This document shows positions 61,799 to 64,000 of a DNA stretch of 64,000 nt, in pieces. Under the pieces are notes generated by a model. That model did not search any database, was not told where the DNA came from, and saw only the letters and a list, made by a program, of their open reading frames with translations. A program made the position numbers and the translations under genes. Source of the DNA: Desulfofustis limnaeus (lineage in GTDB: Bacteria > Desulfobacterota > Desulfobulbia > Desulfobulbales > Desulfocapsaceae); contig NZ_AP025516.1 of assembly GCF_023169885.1 (NCBI RefSeq), forward strand, positions 4,071,501-4,135,500, given 5' to 3'. Position 1 is the first letter of the stretch. Every line of letters begins with the position of its first letter.

Positions 61799-62710
61799 TC
61801 ACTGCTCTTGCGGACGTTGCCGGGTCTCTGGGCGGTTAGCTGACATGCCCAGGTAAATGGCAACGAGGGTGATGAGGACCCCGACCCACTGCAGTAACGA
61901 GGTTGGCCGATCGAAGATCAATACATCCCAGATGAAAGCGAGTGCCGGCTGGAGGAGCAGGATGAGTCCGGCCACCGATGGGATGGCCTTGGGGAGCGAA
62001 TTGGCGATGAATGCCCAACCAATGGTTTGACTGAAAAGTGCCAGGCAGAGCAGTGATCCGAGAGGCAGCAGTCCGGGTATCTGCCAGGATGCTCCGGAAA
62101 AAAGAATCATCAGGCCAAGAAAGAGGGCGGATGCGGCAGAGGCGAGCATTAAGCCGTAGAAAAAGGAAATGGCCTGCTGCGTCTGCTGGATTTTCCTGAG
62201 GGTGAGTAGAAAGGCAGAATAGAAGAGGGCGGTGGCCAGACCGAGGTAGATCCCGGCGCGGTAATCAGCCGACAGTGTCGACCAGGAAAAGCCGATGATC
62301 AGATACAACCCGAGAAAGGCGAGCGGGAGCGACAGATAAAAGACCGGACGAATTTTCTGACCGAAAAAAAGGACAGAGACCAGTGTCAGAACGAAAACCT
62401 GGAAGTTCCCGATAATGGTGGCCAGCCCGGGACCGATGAATTGAATGCTGGCATGCCAGCAATAGAGGTCGATGGCAAAGCATAACCCGCACAGCAAGAC
62501 AAGCAGAGTCTCGCCCGTCGTCAACCAGCGCCATTCCTTGCGGATCAGTGCTGCGACAGCAAGAAAAAGGGCGCCGAAAAAAACTCTGTAAAAGGCTGAA
62601 ACGGTTGGATCAGTGTTGGACCATGTCACCCATATACCGGAAAAGCTGATGAAAATAGCTCCGATAAAAATAAAGAGCAGAGGGCGATGGTGCGGTGGCG
62701 GTGCAGGCAT
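61799..62710 (-). CDS. EamA/DMT-family transporter
   Basis: A 303-residue permease with ten helices in two EamA repeats (first repeat ending about residue 140). VSAFYRVFFGALFLAVAALI in helix 2, GLATIIGNFQVFVLTLVSVLFFGQKI in helices 4-5 and PSVAGLILLLQPALAFIWDVLIFDRP in the second repeat are typical of drug/metabolite exporters. GGGAG precedes the ATG at 62710; a longer frame to 62854 adds a hydrophilic stretch without family match. Substrate unknown. Confidence 0.88.
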   Translation of the reverse strand: MPAPPPHHRPLLFIFIGAIFISFSGIWVTWSNTDPTVSAFYRVFFGALFLAVAALIRKEWRWLTTGETLLVLLCGLCFAIDLYCWHASIQFIGPGLATIIGNFQVFVLTLVSVLFFGQKIRPVFYLSLPLAFLGLYLIIGFSWSTLSADYRAGIYLGLATALFYSAFLLTLRKIQQTQQAISFFYGLMLASAASALFLGLMILFSGASWQIPGLLPLGSLLCLALFSQTIGWAFIANSLPKAIPSVAGLILLLQPALAFIWDVLIFDRPTSLLQWVGVLITLVAIYLGMSANRPETRQRPQEQ

Positions 62711-63161
62711 GGATTTTTCTCCCGACAAAGCGTGGAGAGCAAACATAGAGCAGCGGTTCGTAACTTTGCAAGAACAATCAGCGGCGGCCCGCGACGGGAG
62801 GAGAGAAAACGCGGATCTGGTTACAGCGCGATGAATACCACAAGGTAGTGGCATTGGTAAGACCAGAAAATAAATTATTAATGCCAGTTACTTATTGCTC
62901 TTCCGTCGGTCATTTGAGCTAAATCCCTTGCCTTTTTGATCACGATTTGTTACCGGGATACCAGTGTCTTGCGAATTGTTAAGATGTCGAAGGAGAGAGT
63001 TTTTCTTGTTGTGCCGGTTGTGCGATCAGGTTTGAGTTTTTGGGCGGTCGGCCCGGTGCGCTCTGTCGCTGTTTGACATCGCCGGTCACCGGAGTGCCTG
63101 ATATCGGAATATCGGCAGCGAGCTGCCTTGAGTATCCAGCAAAAAAACGGGATATACCATC
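62711..63161. other. Divergent intergenic region before the dihydroorotate dehydrogenase-like gene
   Basis: About 450 bases with no gene recognised. It holds a short AT-rich stretch near 62865-62895 and an interrupted palindromic part near 62830-62860. No riboswitch or clear promoter was identified. Confidence 0.4.
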
Positions 63162-64000
63162 ATGACAGATCTGACCACGAGCTATCTCGGCTTGCAGTTG
63201 AAAAATCCCATCATCGCAGGAAGTTGCGGACTGACCGGAGCGCTGGCAAAAGCCAGAGAATTGGCTGACGCAGGTGTCGGTGCGGTTGTTCTCAAATCGT
63301 TGTTTGAAGAACAAATCGAGGCCGAGCTGAAAAGTAATATCGCCACCTATCAGACCGATTATCCTGAAGCGTATGATTACATCAAGGAATATACGCGCGA
63401 CTCGGCCGTCTCCGATTATCTGGATCTGATCAGCGAAGCAAAGCGCCAGTTGGACATTCCGGTAATAGCCAGCCTCAATTGTGTTACCGCGGCCGAGTGG
63501 ACCAGTTTTGCAAAAAAAATAGCAAAAGCTGGTGCGGATGCCCTGGAGATCAACATTTCCCTGCTCCCCAGCGACCCTCGAAAATCATGCTCGGACTACG
63601 AGCAGGTGTATTTTGATGTCGTTGCCAAAGTCACTGACGGCCTTTCCATTCCGGTCGCCCTGAAGATGAGCAGTTACTCATCCTCGCTGGCAAGTTTGGT
63701 TTCCCGCCTGTTCTGGACCGGCAAAGTGGGCGGCTTTGTTCTTTTCAATCGCTATTACCAGCCCGATATTGATATCAAAACCATGACCTCCACCTCAGCC
63801 GGCGTGTTCAGCACTCCTTCCGATATAACTACGCCGTTGCGCTGGGTGGCGCTCTTGTCCGGGATGGTGGACAGCGACTTCGCGGCTTCAACCGGCGTTC
63901 ATGATGGCACCGGAGCAGTGAAGATGCTGCTGGCCGGGGCACGGGCCGTGCAAGTGGTTTCGACCCTCTACCAGAACGGAACGAAGCAGGTAGGCGTGAT
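63162..64000 (+). CDS. Dihydroorotate dehydrogenase-like FMN protein (C-terminus beyond window)
   Basis: The frame from ATG 63162 is open to the window end (279 codons). It encodes a TIM-barrel FMN protein: YLGLQLKNPIIAGSCGLTG near the start, GVGAVVLKSLFEEQIEAE near 40, VIASLNCVTAAEW near 101, AGADALEINISLLPSDPR near 123, IPVALKMSSYSSSLAS near 162 and HDGTGAVKMLLAGARAVQVVSTLYQNG near the end. This is the pattern of the dihydroorotate dehydrogenase-like group adjacent to PyrD and PreA, whose substrate is not always dihydroorotate. The three-cysteine or iron-sulfur part of PreA is not seen. The final residues are missing. Confidence 0.85.
   Translation, partial: MTDLTTSYLGLQLKNPIIAGSCGLTGALAKARELADAGVGAVVLKSLFEEQIEAELKSNIATYQTDYPEAYDYIKEYTRDSAVSDYLDLISEAKRQLDIPVIASLNCVTAAEWTSFAKKIAKAGADALEINISLLPSDPRKSCSDYEQVYFDVVAKVTDGLSIPVALKMSSYSSSLASLVSRLFWTGKVGGFVLFNRYYQPDIDIKTMTSTSAGVFSTPSDITTPLRWVALLSGMVDSDFAASTGVHDGTGAVKMLLAGARAVQVVSTLYQNGTKQVGV

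Noticed and set aside
1-64000. CRISPR array or prophage
   Set aside because: No regularly spaced direct repeats, integrase, capsid or other phage genes are visible.

Overview
The window looks like chromosomal DNA from an anaerobic or microaerobic Gram-negative bacterium of the Desulfobacterota, most likely near the Desulfobulbales. This rests on a complete 13-subunit complex I operon (nuoCD fused), a membrane-bound group 1 [NiFe] hydrogenase with its whole maturation set, a CbiK-type cobaltochelatase, a DUF3373-type porin, a bd-superfamily oxidase subunit with three c-haem motifs, and lipoprotein and TAT signals. The taxonomic placement is inference; no rRNA gene is present.

Layout. 1-12.1 kb: a truncated HDOD gene, an AEC transporter, selO with its 5' end split by a small mobile element, a SIMPL-domain periplasmic protein, an FAH-family hydrolase, a two-gene c-haem bd-like oxidase, an MBL-fold protein, a small lipoprotein, a relic of an HD-GYP gene, a CDF cation exporter and threonine aldolase. 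12.66-26.6 kb: nuoABCDEFGHIJKLMN followed by a CBS-domain gene. 27.1-34.3 kb: cyclopropane fatty acid synthase, the large fused PurL, and a membrane diguanylate cyclase. 34.5-36.95 kb (minus): a YheO-type regulator, ridA and cyuA, a coherent cysteine-degradation operon. 37.1-41.7 kb: cbiK, a porin, pgeF, hemC. 41.9-43.1 kb: a complete IS630-family insertion sequence with TA duplication. 43.1-53.7 kb (minus): hydrogenase small and large subunits, cytochrome b, hypF, hypC, hypD, hypE, maturation protease, hypA, hypB and a terminal MotA-like small gene. 54-64 kb: poly(A) polymerase-type nucleotidyltransferase, a nitronate monooxygenase-like protein, hisS-aspS, small membrane and exported proteins, a cupin, a DMT-family transporter and the start of a dihydroorotate dehydrogenase-like gene.

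Together the energy genes describe two routes into the quinone pool: NADH via complex I and H2 via the membrane hydrogenase and its b-type cytochrome. The bd-like c-haem enzyme is a possible terminal reductase. The hydrogenase small subunit has the ordinary four-Cys proximal cluster, so it is not the oxygen-tolerant six-Cys type.

The most striking observation is a family of short (about 220-260 bp) MITE-like elements with long imperfect terminal inverted repeats. One copy (3237-3497) sits inside the 5' end of selO, flanked by a perfect 11-bp target duplication. The element supplies a new start codon, and the old reading frame runs through the element and stops in an ATGA overlap with that start. 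Further copies or ends lie near 26.74, 28.35, 56.55 and 56.88 kb.
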